Source of the DNA: Chinchilla lanigera
Taxonomy: Eukaryota; Chordata; Mammalia; Rodentia; Chinchillidae
DNA: 64,000 nucleotides
Assembly: GCF_000276665.1 (NCBI RefSeq)
Contig: NW_004955481.1
Coordinates: forward strand, 1,639,296-1,703,295
Direction: 5' to 3'
The position numbers were made by a program, and so were the translations under genes. Each line of letters opens with the position of its first letter. Positions within the stretch are counted from its first letter, which is position 1. Below are positions 1 through 11,793 of the stretch, piece after piece. Below the pieces are notes generated by a model. The model was not told the origin of the DNA, made no database searches, and saw only the letters and a program-made list of their open reading frames with translations.

Positions 1-1137
1 TGGCCTTGGCACAGATCTCAGAAGGAGAGCTCACTGCTTCCTCCATGGGAGCCTGAAGACCCAGCTCTCCCGCCTCATTTGGGGAACCTTCCCTAAGAGA
101 CCCACTCCGAGGAGATGGCCGGTGAATGACAGGCACTCCTTGTGTGCCAGGCCCTGTTCCAGGAGCTCTTCCACATACTCTCCCATAGTCATCACACCCC
201 CTGCGAGGGGGCAGGTGACGGAGTCAGCGTAACCGCCCAGGACTGTCTGCCCCAGAGCTGTAGCTCACCTCTACCCCCTTGCTGTGTCATGTGGAGCCCT
301 GTTGTCTTCTTGGGGCTAAAAACAAGGCAGGAAGCACTGTTTCTGAAGAACTGCCATCCATTTCTCCTCCTATGCCCTGGGTGGGGGCTGGTATTGGAGC
401 CCGGGGATCCAGTAGAGGCCTTGCTTTGCAGCGGCCCCACTCAGCTCTGCAGTAGGACCTCAGGTGAAGAATAAGCCAGGGTGTCCTGGTGCTCTGCGCT
501 TCACAGTGCTGGCCTGGGGGGACCCTGGGCCCAGCACTTGCCTCCCTCTGCAGCCCCCGAGGGAACTGTTTTTACCATTCAGTTGACATTTTCATGGACT
601 GACTCACTGGTAGGTGGTACACCAAGTTCCTCCTGAAGGCGGGTGTTTTAGTTATCCATTCAGGTGCATTTGGCAGTAAAATGGCAGGATTTTGAGGCAT
701 AGTCCCTGATTCTTCTGCTAACCATTCTCAGGAAGAGGTACACTGGAATGTCCAGGACTAGCAACTTGGCCTATATCAGAGAGGCCTAAGACATGGCCAC
801 CCTAGCCCCCACCAAAAAGAAAAAAGTTACCAAATGGAGCGCCATGGAGATTTTCACTGGAGCTTAGCCTGGCCCTCAGCCACCCACTGGCCCACAAAGG
901 CCAATGTAACGTACAATGAGTTTATAGAAGTATTTGCTGTTATCTTTTCACCTGGTGGAATTCAAATTCCTGAAGCTCTTAGCAGGTACGAGGTCCTGGC
1001 TTCAATCCCCAACCCCCAAAAGAGACAGCAGTGCTCAAATTCTTAGTGCTAGAAGAGCTCTCTAGGGGATCTACTGAATCTTCCTTCCTCAGATCCAAAA
1101 TTGAGAGCCCTGAGTTAGAATTGGTTTGTTTTTTATT

Positions 1138-1244
1138 TTTATTTTTTGGTCTTTTTGAGACAGTCTCAAACTTTCAACCAATCCTCCTGCCTCAACCCCC
1201 ACAAGTGCTGGGATTACATGCGTGCGCCACCACGCCTGGCTGAG
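1138..1244 (-). repeat. B1-like SINE
   Basis: Reverse-oriented: TTTTTGAGACAGTCTC at the start, then GTGCTGGGATTACATGCGTG and CCACCACGCCTGGC at the end. Confidence 0.85.
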
Positions 1245-1487
1245 TTGGTTTGTTTTTTAACCCCTGCCCTTTAATGTTTCTCTGTTTCGTGAAGGATTGT
1301 GCCCAAAGCTTGCATGATCTCGGTATCCTCCAGGGTAACTGCAAATGCGGAAACCTCTTTGCAGTGGAAAAGGAAGCAAACCTGAATCCATGTTATTGTG
1401 GGACATTTTAACCTCTTTAGCAACTGTGCAGGACCTTTGTGTGCTAACTATTCCTGGCTTCCTTGTCTTGTTTTTTCTTGTTGATAT

Positions 1488-1606
1488 TTTTTTCTTTTAG
1501 ACTGGGTTTCACTATGTAGGCCAGGCTGGCCTCAAACTTGGGGTGATCCTCCTGCCTCAGCCTCCTGAGTACTGGGATTACAGGCATGTACCACTGCACC
1601 TGGCAA
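1488..1606 (-). repeat. B1-like SINE
   Basis: Reverse-oriented, with GGCCAGGCTGGCCTCAAAC, CTGGGATTACAGGCATG and CACTGCACCTGGC. Confidence 0.85.
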
Positions 1607-3010
1607 GAATAGGTTTTTTGATTTTTAAGGTTTCTTTCTACTCCCCGAACTATTCTTTGTTTCATGTTCACCTCACCTGTTCTTGTGTTCACCTCATGCT
1701 GGACTGTTTTATGTAAAGAGCTTTCCTCAAGTCAGTAAGAGGCCTTCACTGTAGGGAGCCAGGGGAGTCTTGGAGGGTGTTGCTCAGTGTGCCTCTAGAG
1801 GACCCCTAGTCTCTGAGGGATAATCAGGCCGCCAGAATTCTGGGCGCCCAGCTGAAGAAGGGCTCTGGCAGGCTCACTGGTCCGTCAGCTTGCTTTACCG
1901 TATCCCTTCCTATTCTGCACTTACCTGCTTTGCCCCTAGCTGACCCTGAAGTCGCAAGTCCAGGCTTCCCTCAGTGCTTCCAGAGAAGGAACCTCCCAGC
2001 TTTTGCTGTGACAGAAGGGCGATGAGCAGTTGATTCAGGGAGCAGGGTGGGCCAGCCTGTTCTCTGTTCACACTTGAAAACACAGTGCCTCTTCCTGACC
2101 CCACTGGGATCCCTACCAGCAGAGGGGCTTCGCCCCAGCTCCAGAGCCTTGAGAGAACCTGCACACAGGTGTGTCTGCTCCTGCTTGGATCCTGTCCCCA
2201 TGGGCTCTTAGGTTTCAGCCTCTGCTGCTCTGTGAGTGAGTTACTGTTCATGCCTCCTTTTTCCACCCTCTACAATGTTAGTTTCTTTTTAAAATTTATT
2301 AGTACCTGTTTGGGATGTGTGACCGCTTTCCTTGCGGTGTTTGATACACATACACGACATCTTAACTTTTTTGTTCCCTCCCCCTGCCTTGTTGCCATCT
2401 ATTACCTGCTGCTGTCACCTCTTTTTTTGTTGTCCTCACAGCAATACATGGATTGTTCCTTTACTTTCATCATACTAGGTTTTGGGGAGGAAAAGAGGTC
2501 AATGCAGATACATTAATCTCTGATTTATTGCAAGTTTGCAATAGGGATTATGACCATTTTCTTTAAAGCAAAGCATAGTAGTCTGTTGGGAGTTTTGAAG
2601 GGTCACTATAAGGCCACAGTCTGCACTGCACCAAACCTAGGGGGATGGGCTCACCATTCTTGGGTGAAGCTCAAAGACTTGCAAAACAAGGGATCAAGAG
2701 ATTAGTACTTTGACCTAAAAAGAAAAATGTCAGGAGATTGTACTGTAGGAAAGCAACTTTCCCACCCCATGTCCCCTTCTGTCTCTCTTTTCTGTCTCTC
2801 TCTCTTCTTCTTCCTCTTCTTCCTCCCTGTCCCATGTCTTTATTTTTTAGAGGTTCATAATGTTAAAAGTGGAAAGAGATCCCTTAAAGGTATATGTCTC
2901 CTGCCTAAGTAGCTTCCCCATCAGCCTATGCTTGATGACCTGCTATAACAGTGAATTCACTATCTCCTGAACATGGTGGCAATAAAAATATTTTTCTTTT
3001 TCTTTCTTTG

Positions 3011-3515
3011 NNNNNNNNNNNNNNNNNNNNNNNNNNNNNNNNNNNNNNNNNNNNNNNNNNNNNNNNNNNNNNNNNNNNNNNNNNNNNNNNNNNNNNNNNN
3101 NNNNNNNNNNNNNNNNNNNNNNNNNNNNNNNNNNNNNNNNNNNNNNNNNNNNNNNNNNNNNNNNNNNNNNNNNNNNNNNNNNNNNNNNNNNNNNNNNNNN
3201 NNNNNNNNNNNNNNNNNNNNNNNNNNNNNNNNNNNNNNNNNNNNNNNNNNNNNNNNNNNNNNNNNNNNNNNNNNNNNNNNNNNNNNNNNNNNNNNNNNNN
3301 NNNNNNNNNNNNNNNNNNNNNNNNNNNNNNNNNNNNNNNNNNNNNNNNNNNNNNNNNNNNNNNNNNNNNNNNNNNNNNNNNNNNNNNNNNNNNNNNNNNN
3401 NNNNNNNNNNNNNNNNNNNNNNNNNNNNNNNNNNNNNNNNNNNNNNNNNNNNNNNNNNNNNNNNNNNNNNNNNNNNNNNNNNNNNNNNNNNNNNNNNNNN
3501 NNNNNNNNNNNNNNN
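3011..3515. other. Assembly gap (505 N)
   Basis: Run of N inside the last PITPNA intron, flanked by low-complexity T-rich and A-rich sequence. It could hide a PITPNA exon. Confidence 1.
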
Positions 3516-3642
3516 AAAAGGCAAAGAAAAGAAATTAAGATTACCTTATAGTTCACTGAATAAGTACCTCTGAGCCTCTGGCCACTAAACTGTGTAGACA
3601 CAGAGTAGGAAAAGATACCTCATTTTTTAAATTTTAAGAAAA

Positions 3643-3815
3643 GCCGGGCACAGTGGCCTACCCCTGAACTCCTAGCTACTTGGGAAACTGAGACAGGGAG
3701 ATCTCAACTCTGAGGCCAGACTGGGCAAGTAAGCAAGACCCTGTCTCAGAATAAAAAGGGCTGGGGGTATCACTCGGAGGCAGAGCATCCCTGGGTTTGA
3801 TGCCTAGTACTGCAA
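3643..3815 (+). repeat. Worn B1-like element followed by an ID-like remnant
   Basis: GCCGGGCACAGTGGC start, AGACCCTGTCTCAG tail, then CTGGGGGTATCACTCGG to GGGTTTGATGCCTAGTAC, a decayed tRNA-like ID body. Confidence 0.7.
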
Positions 3816-4539
3816 GAGAAGAAAATGAAGGAGACTTGTCTTCCTGCTGTTGCTCCTCAGAACATTTGCTGAAAAACACCAAAGAGACTGATGCTGTGTG
3901 CATGGTTAGGGTCTGCCCTCCTAGAACCTGCAGCGCTCTCTTTCCTGGCCTGCCTCTCGGTCTTGCTCTGTATGTCCCGGCTCCATGATTCCCCTGGTCC
4001 CTCCTCATCCCTTTGCCTAGCTGGCCCCTGCCTTGGGAGCTGTCTCCAAACCTCTTTGTAGCTGGTCTTGTCCATAGGTTGGATGTGAATGTGTACATTG
4101 CCTGACCCCTTCCTTGGTGAGGGCCCTAGCTTCATCCTGCGGCTTTCTGACTACTAAGTCACCGTCCACGTAAGTCTTCAACACTAGACAGGTCACTCCT
4201 GTAGAGAAGTGTCTGGCAGGACACTATGCCCCAAAGTTCTCGGCTTGGGAACATACTAACCAGCTGGAAGTGCTGAGAATTAGGCTAATAAGGAGAAACC
4301 CCTTATCTAGCTCAGCTGCTGGGCCAAGAGATCAGAACCTAAGATTTTCATAACATTTTTAGAGGCAGGCCTAGGGCTTTTAAGGCTTGTGGACTCCTCC
4401 ATCTGGAGGATGACAGTGCCCTCCTACAATCTTTTTGTTTTTTTGGGTCAAACCCATGAGCACTATGCCGCTGAGATACCCCAGCCCTTTATATAAGTGT
4501 TAAGCATTTGTCAAATACTGAAAACTAGACAACTACAGA

Positions 4540-4835
4540 GTTGGGCATGGTGGCACATGCCTGTATTCCAGCACTCTGGGAGCTTGAGACAAAAAGATGA
4601 CAAAGACCTGGCATGGTGGCACATGCCTGTAATCCCAGCACTTGGGAGGCTGAGGCAGGAGAATTGTTGCAAGTTCAAGACTAGCCTGGGCTACATAGTG
4701 GGCTCAAGGCCAGCCTGAACTGTATAGTGAGACCCTGTCTTAAAAAGACAAAAAAAAAATGATGGCAAGTTCAAACTCATCCTGGGAAATTTAGTGACTT
4801 AGCAAGGCCCTGTCTGAAAATAAAAAATAAGAAAA
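4540..4835 (+). repeat. Nested B1 elements
   Basis: An older B1 (4540-4604 and 4762-4826) is split by a younger complete B1 (about 4608-4758). The sequence GATGACAA before and GATGGCAA after is the remains of the target duplication. Confidence 0.8.
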
Positions 4836-5027
4836 GGCCTATAGACGTACTTCTGGAACAGCTCAATCCCCAGTACGGGGAGTGGGTAAAAAAAAGCAAC
4901 TCTAAACATTTTTGTACATTTTCTGAGTCTTTCTACACACTTAGTATTGAGTGTAATGCCTATTACCTGTTATTTATCTTGTTTCTCTGAACATTATAAT
5001 AAAGGATTTCTCACTAACAAAGCTTTT

Positions 5028-5200
5028 TGCCAAGCATGGCGGCACATGTCTGTAATCACAGCTGTGCAGGAGGCTAAAGCTGGAGGATCACATGTTGGTG
5101 GTCAGCTTGGGCAACTTAGCACGACCCTGTCTTAAAATTTAAAAATATAAAAAAGGACTTGGGATATGGCTTAGTTCCCTTGAGCTAGGGGGGTACCGCC
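5028..5200 (+). repeat. B1-like SINE with ID-like remnant
   Basis: GCCAAGCATGGCGGCACATG start and ACCCTGTCTTAAAA tail, then a worn CTTGGGATATGGCTTAG ID start. Confidence 0.7.
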
Positions 5201-5204
5201 TACC

Positions 5205-5494
5205 TTTTTTTTTTTTTTTTTTTTTTTTAAATGGTTCTGAGAATTGAACCTGGGGCCTCGAACATGCTAAACACATATTTTATCACTAACCTTCACCCTC
5301 GCCCCCCAGATTTCATTATATACATGTTTACAACTGCAAAATATGTTGCTCTGTACTCTGTTGTGGTTCTTTATTGGATTTTTCTTTTTTGTAGTGGGGG
5401 TGGGGTAGGGGGGTGGGGTGGGTACCAGGAATCAACCTCAGGACATGCACTTGCCAGGCAGGTGCTTGCATGCTGAGCTATAGCCCCAGCCCTA
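5205..5494 (-). repeat. Two ID-like SINEs
   Basis: About 5205-5312 starts in a poly-T run with GAATTGAACCTGGGGCC. About 5398-5494 contains CTTGCCAGGCAGGTGC and GCTGAGCTATAGCCCCAG. These are reverse-complement A-box/B-box signatures. Confidence 0.8.
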
Positions 5495-5709
5495 TTGAAT
5501 TTTTATTAATAGTTCTAGGTTCTCACTGTGATGAAATCTTTAGGTATTTGGTTTTTGATATATGAATTGGTAACTAGGATTATTTCCTTAGTATAAGTTG
5601 CCACAAATAAAATTAAAGAATTTAAGGGCCCTATTATTTATTATCAGCTTTCTTGTTGTTGTTACTATTTTTAATAAGATTTGAAAATAGCAAGTGTTTC
5701 ATACCGGTT

Positions 5710-5850
5710 TTTCTTTTTTTTCTTTTTTTTTTGAGGTGGGGTCTCACTGTGCAGTTCAGGCTGGCCTTGAACTCACAGCCATCTGCCTACCTTAACCTTC
5801 CAAGTGCTGGGATTACAGATGCATGCCACCATGCCTGCCATTCTCTCTGG
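5710..5850 (-). repeat. B1-like SINE
   Basis: Reverse-oriented T-run, GGGGTCTCACTGTGCAG and GTGCTGGGATTACAGATGC. Confidence 0.85.
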
Positions 5851-6413
5851 GAACTTATCTGCTGCTCTCTTGCAGTGTATCAATAAACACTAACTTTTCT
5901 AAGAAAAAGACAAAAACAGGATTAGCATTTCTATTTTCATATTCTTCAAATATATATAAAGCTTACATTGGCTGGATCTGAGCGATACCACAATCACATA
6001 AATTTCTCATGTCATATAGGCACCAGGAAATGAGAAATAACCATTCCTAGGCTATTTTGCTATAAGAACAAAACAATTATTTCAGTGGCACCCTCTAGGG
6101 CTACCTCATCTCTGACAGTGGGGGAAGCTATCCAGTTCCCTGGTAGGAAGTCCTATCTTATTAAGAGCAGGAGAAGGGAGAAGATGGCTTTGCATGGTAT
6201 ATGACTAAGGTGTTGAAAGGTGGGGCCTGTGACAGAGGCCCCATACGGTGTGGCTTTGGCCGTGTGTGCACCAAATTCTGTGGAAGTTTACATTGTGTGC
6301 AAAAACTGCCCCATCCTGTCCTGCCCCAATGTTAGCAGCATTGAAGCCAGGCTGTAATCGTGGTGGAGTTCCATCTAGCATCAAGGCCCTCAATTTTTTT
6401 TTTTCTGTTGCAG

Positions 6414-6458
6414 ATGAGACAAAAGGACCCAGTGAAAGGAATGACAGCAGATGACTAA
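6414..6458 (+). CDS. PITPNA: PITPNA last coding exon (C-terminal 14 residues and stop)
   Basis: Encodes MRQKDPVKGMTADD followed by TAA, which is the C-terminus I know for phosphatidylinositol transfer protein alpha. This about 270-aa cytosolic protein exchanges PtdIns and PtdCho between membranes and feeds phosphoinositide synthesis. The exon follows a strong acceptor (a T-run, then CTGTTGCAG ending at 6413) and begins in phase 0. Only this exon is visible. I could not find the preceding exon (expected to encode the DDIRRMEEETKRQLDE stretch) in 1-6413, so it lies upstream of the window or in the gap at 3011-3515. Its position upstream of INPP5K and MYO1C on the same strand supports the call. 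Confidence 0.95.
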   Translation: MRQKDPVKGMTADD

Positions 6459-7236
6459 AGCCACCCCTCCCTTTTCTGCACTGTATGTACTTTATTTCTC
6501 ACTGTGCATGTCATAGAAGCTAAAAATCGGTTTGGGTCCTCAAGGTCTCAGCAGCTCACAATGGAGTCAGAAAGCCGACCTCATCCTTCATTCATCTTTC
6601 ACTCTAGTATTGATGATGACTGCCATGTTAAACAGCGAGCTCTCGGGCCTCCACTGAAAAGGATTATGGCTTTTAAGACTTTTCCAAGAAAAGTTGTATA
6701 AAGAACCACCCAGATAGACATGGACAGGGTGGTAAGGACTGGGGCCGTGGACGCAGAAGCAAAGCTTGTGTGCCATTAATCACTTCCCCTCTTGCAATTT
6801 GAGCCATGTCAAGTAGACGCTGGCACGATGGTGCACATCCTGTACTCCCGTCAGCTGTTCCACACTGCCGAGTACTGGCGTCCCCCTGCCCTTCCCTTGA
6901 AAAATCTGCTGGCCAAACAGCTTTTATAAGCATTCATCGTTGTGTTTGGTTCTTCATTTCCTTCTTTGTACCCTTGGCCCCATACTAAATAACTGTCCTC
7001 AATAGAGGCCAACATCATTCAGATGCTGGGGAAATGCTTCTGCCCAGGTCCTGGGGCCAGGAGGGGAATGTCCCTTGCTTCATATTGTCACTTGCCTGAG
7101 GCACTTCCTCTGTTAGCTCCCCATGCTGTCTCCCTTGTGCCCTGCACACCTGCAGACTCATGTTACGCTTGCAGCTCAGAGTGGTCATTAATGAAAAACC
7201 TGGCCCTGCTCTCAGACTGAGAAAATTGTTTCGTCA

Positions 7237-7242
7237 AATAAA
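7237..7242 (+). terminator. AATAAA polyadenylation signal, proximal PITPNA 3'UTR
   Basis: Canonical hexamer in the context TCAAATAAAAAATTG, 779 bases after the PITPNA stop. It could define a short 3'UTR isoform. Repeat-free sequence continues well beyond it, so it is probably not the only site used. Confidence 0.5.
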
Positions 7243-9731
7243 AAATTGACTGTCCTTTAGCACCAGTGATGCAGACCTCTGCATGCTCTTGCTGCTCTTG
7301 TATTCTTAGAGCAGCTTCTGGGGGTCGGAAGGGTAGGAATAAGTGGATTCTTGCAATGCCAGCTTCCCAGTCACTGCTGGGACCTCAGTGTCCTCCCCAC
7401 CACCCCCGTCTCCAGCAGCTGCCGCCCTTCTGGCTTTTGAAATTCCTCCACTTCCAGTGATTTACAGTGTGCTCCTGCCTTCCTCTGTTGCTTCCTTAAT
7501 AATTGTATTTCTCTTCTAGTTTTGCAAGACAGTGGTCAACAGGAAGGCCCAGCAGCTCCACCCTCCTGAGTGACAGGCCATCTTCGGACGCAGCCTTTCT
7601 GTGCCCATTCTTCAGGCAACTTCTGATCCCTTACTGTAGCTAATTCTAGATACCCTTCAATATTGTGAACAAATAGACCGTCCGGTATTACAGAGCCCGT
7701 GTGTGCGGGAGCCTGCTCCTCTGAGCTATGTGGGGAGTAGGTTGCTGTATTTACAGCTCCTCCCTCTCTCTCCATTGTGTTCTGACCCATTTCTGTGTGG
7801 TCTCCTCCCCACTTTATTTCCAAGTGACATTTTTGGTCTTTCAAAATAGCTGCCTTTTGTGATGTGGTGATTTAAGTTCCTTTGTTTTCAACCTTGGGAT
7901 AAACTAATATTTTTGCTTCCTGGGCAGATCTTTGCAATTTTGAGTGCTCACTTGGGGAGAGAGGACGAGTTAGAAATACAGAATTCCCACCCTCCCAGTT
8001 CCACAGAATAGCAGTGTGGCTTCATAACTCTGACCTCTGCTCCCATAATGTGTTGTTAGAATGCTCTGAGACCAAGGAGGCCCAGCGAGTCTCTGTTTCA
8101 GAAAATTTAACAAATAAGAATTCCTGCCCCAGTCCCTGTATCTCTGGCCACTATTCTTAGAAACAGTTGTAGCTTCTTGGCCCTCCTGTTGCCCATTCTG
8201 TGTGAATCATTCTGCAGAGCCTACAGGACACCCCAGTCACCTCTCCGCCTGGAGGGACTTGTCCAGTGTGGCCCTTAGAATTGAGTCTGTCCGGTAGATA
8301 CTGATCCGTCTGACCCCAAGGAGCTTTATATGTCCATGCTCCTCTTCCCTTTTGGGCTGGTGCTGCCACTCAGCAATAATCTTTTCTCTGTGCTTTCTTA
8401 GATCCCTATCCTCTGTCTTTGAGGTTGGTTAGAATGCAAGAGTCCTGATCTCTTCATGCTGCACCCAGTGAGCATGCAAAAAGCTTTCTTTTCCAGCAGA
8501 ACATGTACCCTCTTGTCTCCAATCATTGGAAAGGAATTTGAAGAAAAAGAACTCAGGTCATGCTGCCCCCAGGCTGAGTTCTGTCCTGGACAATCAAAAG
8601 CGAGCAGTGATCATAGTGTAGAATTCTACCAAAGTAGGCTGGAGAGGTCCAGGTTCCAGGGGAGGAGAGTGTGCTGAGTGTTTCCTAGTTCCTACAGCTT
8701 GGCAGAAAATGAGAATGCCTTCCTGGTGGGAGACTCTGAGACAGCTACAGTGTCACCTGACCGTTCTGAAACCCTGTGAAGTGTGTCAGCCTGAGTGTAC
8801 AGTCATCCAGCCCCAAGCTAGCCTGGGTGCCTCTTTCGAGAGAGACCAAATCTCCCTTGGGGGAGTGAGAATTGGGATGGGATAATTTATCCTTATGTTT
8901 TTATCAGTTAGTTTGCCTTACCTTACTCATTTCTAAGTGCAATAAGGGAGTGTCTCACGGGATTGCACCTGGGACATCCTGATGGGTGGTTTCGTGTGGC
9001 CTTCCTGGCACAAGAGCAGGCAGAATCGGACCTTGCAGCATGGTTAGCTGTGACCTTCACTGAGGTCCCTTTGGGACCAGAGATGTCCTCTTACAGGCAT
9101 TTTTCCTCTGTACGTCTCCTCGCTTTGCTGGGTCCTTCATAATGGACCTGCATGTTCAGTTGTGATTTGCATCTCAACTGCTACTAGTACGTGTGGGACT
9201 GGGAAAGTTGGAGAAGAGGCATTCCGCCTACAGGAGAAAAATGTAAATGTTTTCCTACAAGCTCTGTGTTACCTATTAATTACATGTGTGCTTAAAGACT
9301 TTCCTTCTTCATTCTTCAACTAGGTGAAGTCCAGATTTGAGTTATCTTGGGAGAAACTGATACTATTTGCAGACTTTTGTTAACGTGGGGCGAGGGTCAG
9401 CAGATGCTAGCCTCCTTTCTTCAGCTCTGTGAGATCCACACATATCATATTAGCTCTAACGGGGGCTCACTCTTTATCTGCCTTTTCCCTGACTCCTCCA
9501 CCTCTAGCCACTTCCCACTCCCACCCCAACTGGAAGCATCCGTACGAGCTGAGCTACAGTTTCCTGAGATCAGCCTGCATCGGGGGCTCCTGCCCACATG
9601 AAAAAGGTGGATGTCCCTGGTATTCTGTCCTCACGGGTAGTGTTGCTGCTGGGCAACAGTGTTGGCTTCTTTTAAGTACCCCCTTCCCTCTCCACCCACC
9701 CTAAACTGCCTAGCACTCAGAGGGGCTTCCG

Positions 9732-9847
9732 AGCAAAGGCTCGGCTCCAGATGGAAAATACCTAAGGGTGCACTACACCCCTGCAGACCAGCAAAGGCTC
9801 GGCTCCGGGAGGAGAGTACCTAAGGGTGCACTACACCCCTGCAGACC
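9732..9847 (+). repeat. 58-bp tandem duplication in the PITPNA 3'UTR
   Basis: Two adjacent 58-bp units (9732-9789 and 9790-9847), both starting AGCAAAGGCTCGGCTCC and ending CACCCCTGCAGACC. I count five differences between them, clustered in the middle of the unit. Confidence 0.9.
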
Positions 9848-10162
9848 AGCTGCTTCCGTTAGACTTGCAGGGTCTCAGTCCTAGCTGAAAGTAGCGGTAC
9901 CTCTGCATGAGGGCTGCTGGGCTCTGGCCTCACCAAGAGAGGCTGAGGACAGGGGTCAGTGTTGTGGGCATGTGTCTATCTTCCCAAGTTCTCCTTTTTC
10001 AGTCCTCACTGGGACTCCCTGACTTATTTTGGTTGGTTCCTAGTGCTACTTCTTTTACAAACTACACTTTGTAGAACTGATTAGATTACCTTGTTTATTT
10101 AATGTGAGTTTGTGCCTTTTTGTCTCAATCTTCCAATACAGGTATATTGGGGAAAAAAGCAG

Positions 10163-10175
10163 TCTAATAAAATCC
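10163..10175 (+). terminator. Candidate distal PITPNA polyadenylation signal
   Basis: AATAAA in the context TCTAATAAAATCC, close to where the SINE-free stretch ends and just before ordinary repeat-rich spacer resumes. This is the best candidate for the long 3'UTR end. Confidence 0.5.
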
Positions 10176-10391
10176 TAGACAAAGCTTTCTGGAGTCCAGC
10201 TTACTGGTGATGTCTTATGTCCATTTTACTTAGTAGTATCCTCAAACTCTTACTGCTGTGCCCTCCCCTACTTTACCATGGCAGGATTAGGAGAAGGTAC
10301 AATGATGTATGAAAATTTATGCAGGTGATTTCCACTAATTAAAATATTCCCTTGTCAATTTATTTACACAGCATTGTATATCTAAATTCAC

Positions 10392-10475
10392 TCAACGGCA
10401 TGAGTGCCTGCCTGGCAAGTGCATGGTCCTGAGTTCAATTTCCGGCACAAAAAAAAAAACAAACAAAAAAACAAG
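10392..10475 (+). repeat. 5'-truncated ID-like SINE
   Basis: GTGCCTGCCTGGCAAGTGC and GTCCTGAGTTCAATTTCC followed by an A-rich tail. Confidence 0.8.
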
Positions 10476-10636
10476 TAAATGCAGTTTGGCCATTTTTTAG
10501 TGGCAGTGTTTCCTTGGTGCTTTTTGCCCTTCTGCTCCACATATGCCTCATCCACCCTACCTAGCGCAACATTTATTTAAGGTAGGAAGGGTTTTTGGGT
10601 TTTTTTGTTGTGGGTGGTTTTTTTTTGTTTGTTTGT

Positions 10637-10870
10637 TTGTTTTCTTTTTGAGGCAGGGTCTCGCTATTCCGTTCAGGCTGGCCTTGAGCCCACTTTGTAG
10701 CCCAGGCTGGCCCGGAACTCTCAATGATCCTCCTGCCTCAGCCTCCTGAGTGCTGGGATTACAGGTGTGTGCCACCACACCCAGCCAATTTTTTTATTTT
10801 TTTCTTTGGAGATGGGATTTCCCTATGTTGCCCAGGCTGGCCTCAAACCCCTCTGGTCAAGGTGTGCTAC
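10637..10870 (-). repeat. B1-like SINE and adjacent fragment
   Basis: Full reverse B1 at 10637-10790 with internal duplication, then a worn partial copy (GTTGCCCAGGCTGGCCTC). Confidence 0.85.
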
Positions 10871-10949
10871 CTGAGCCTCCTTAGGGGGCGTGACTTCTGG
10901 AGTGCTGCACCATAGAGGGCTTAAAATCGGAAAATAAGAGTCTTAACTC

Positions 10950-11172
10950 TTTTTTTTTTTTTTTTTTTTTTTTTTGAGATAGGGTATTCCTATTCTTCAT
11001 ATGTATTCCAGGCTCATCTCCAACTTGAGGTGATCCTCTTACCTCACCTCTTGAATGCTGGGATTACAGGCCTAGACAGACTTTAAAACCACCATTTGGG
11101 AGGCTGAGGCAGGAGCATCACCACCAAGGCCAGCCTGAACTACACAGTGAGACCCTGTCTCAAAGAACCTAA
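10950..11172. repeat. Head-to-head pair of B1-like fragments
   Basis: 10951-11074 is reverse-oriented (poly-T, GAGATAGGG, CTGGGATTACAGGC). 11090-11172 is forward (TTTGGGAGGCTGAGGCAGG to GACCCTGTCTCAAAG). Confidence 0.75.
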
Positions 11173-11204
11173 AGAAATGAGTCAATGAAAATAAAGTAGG
11201 CGTC

Positions 11205-11442
11205 CTTGGCCAAGCATAGTGACACACACCTATAATCCTCGCACTTGGGAGGCCAAGGCAGAAAGATGACCTCAAATTTGAGTTTAAGGCCAACCTGCCT
11301 GAACTACATAGTGAGATCCTGCCTCCAAACGGGGCCGGGGGAGCGGGGCGGCTTAACTTAATCTGGTACTGGGGATCAAATTCAGGACCTTGTGCTTGCC
11401 AGGCAGGCGCTTGTACCACTGAGCAGTATCCCCAGCTCCTTA
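11205..11442. repeat. Forward B1-like and reverse ID-like SINEs
   Basis: B1 at 11205-11330 (+) has ATAATCCTCGCACTTGGGAG. ID at 11360-11442 (-) has CTTGCCAGGCAGGCGCTTG and CACTGAGCAGTATCCCCAGC. Confidence 0.8.
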
Positions 11443-11614
11443 ACTTAATCTGGCATTAGGGTTTGTAAACTTTATGAAGCTTATTTATAAAACTGTGTGT
11501 ACTGTGTGTATTTTTCTGGGGGAGAGTCATGGCTCTCAGTGGAATCCCCTGTAGTCTCCCTCAGCCCCAAAAAAGATTGAAAAACTGACTTAAAGGAAAT
11601 TGTAGTTTTTGTTT

Positions 11615-11705
11615 TTAAGGTGGTACATGGCAGAGGGCAACAGCTTATGGCACCCGGAGCAGCAGAAGACAGCAAAAGTAGAGACAGACAAAGGGACAGG
11701 GCTTT
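11615..11705 (-). mobile_element. MaLR-type LTR fragment
   Basis: Shares GAGGGCAACAGCTTATGGCA and AGCAGAAGACAGCAAAAG with the complete LTR at 55350-55695, in the same orientation. Non-coding fragment. Confidence 0.6.
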
Positions 11706-11793
11706 TTTTTTTTTGGCCAAGTTTATTTCATGTTTACTTTTACATATAGACCAAGCAGAAAAAATTTATTTTTCATTCATTAATGGCCACTTT

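Larger units (their letters stand above)
1..6413 (+). other. PITPNA: PITPNA last intron (3' part)
   Basis: No exon recognised. Unique intronic sequence lies at 1-1130, 1607-3010, 3816-4535 and 5851-6413, with the SINEs listed separately. Confidence 0.75.
6459..10190 (+). other. PITPNA: PITPNA 3'UTR (probable extent)
   Basis: Starts after the PITPNA stop codon. Candidate polyadenylation signals are AATAAA at 7237-7242 (short form) and AATAAA near 10165 (long form). The whole 3.7 kb has no recognisable B1 or ID element, although such elements occur every few hundred bases on both sides, which fits a constrained exonic UTR. It contains a 58-bp tandem duplication at 9732-9847. The 3' limit is inferred, not proven. 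Confidence 0.65.

Noticed and set aside
2943..3601. Long open frames across the first N run
   Set aside because: They consist almost wholly of unknown bases. The same applies to frames over the gaps at 17266, 42734 and 53862.
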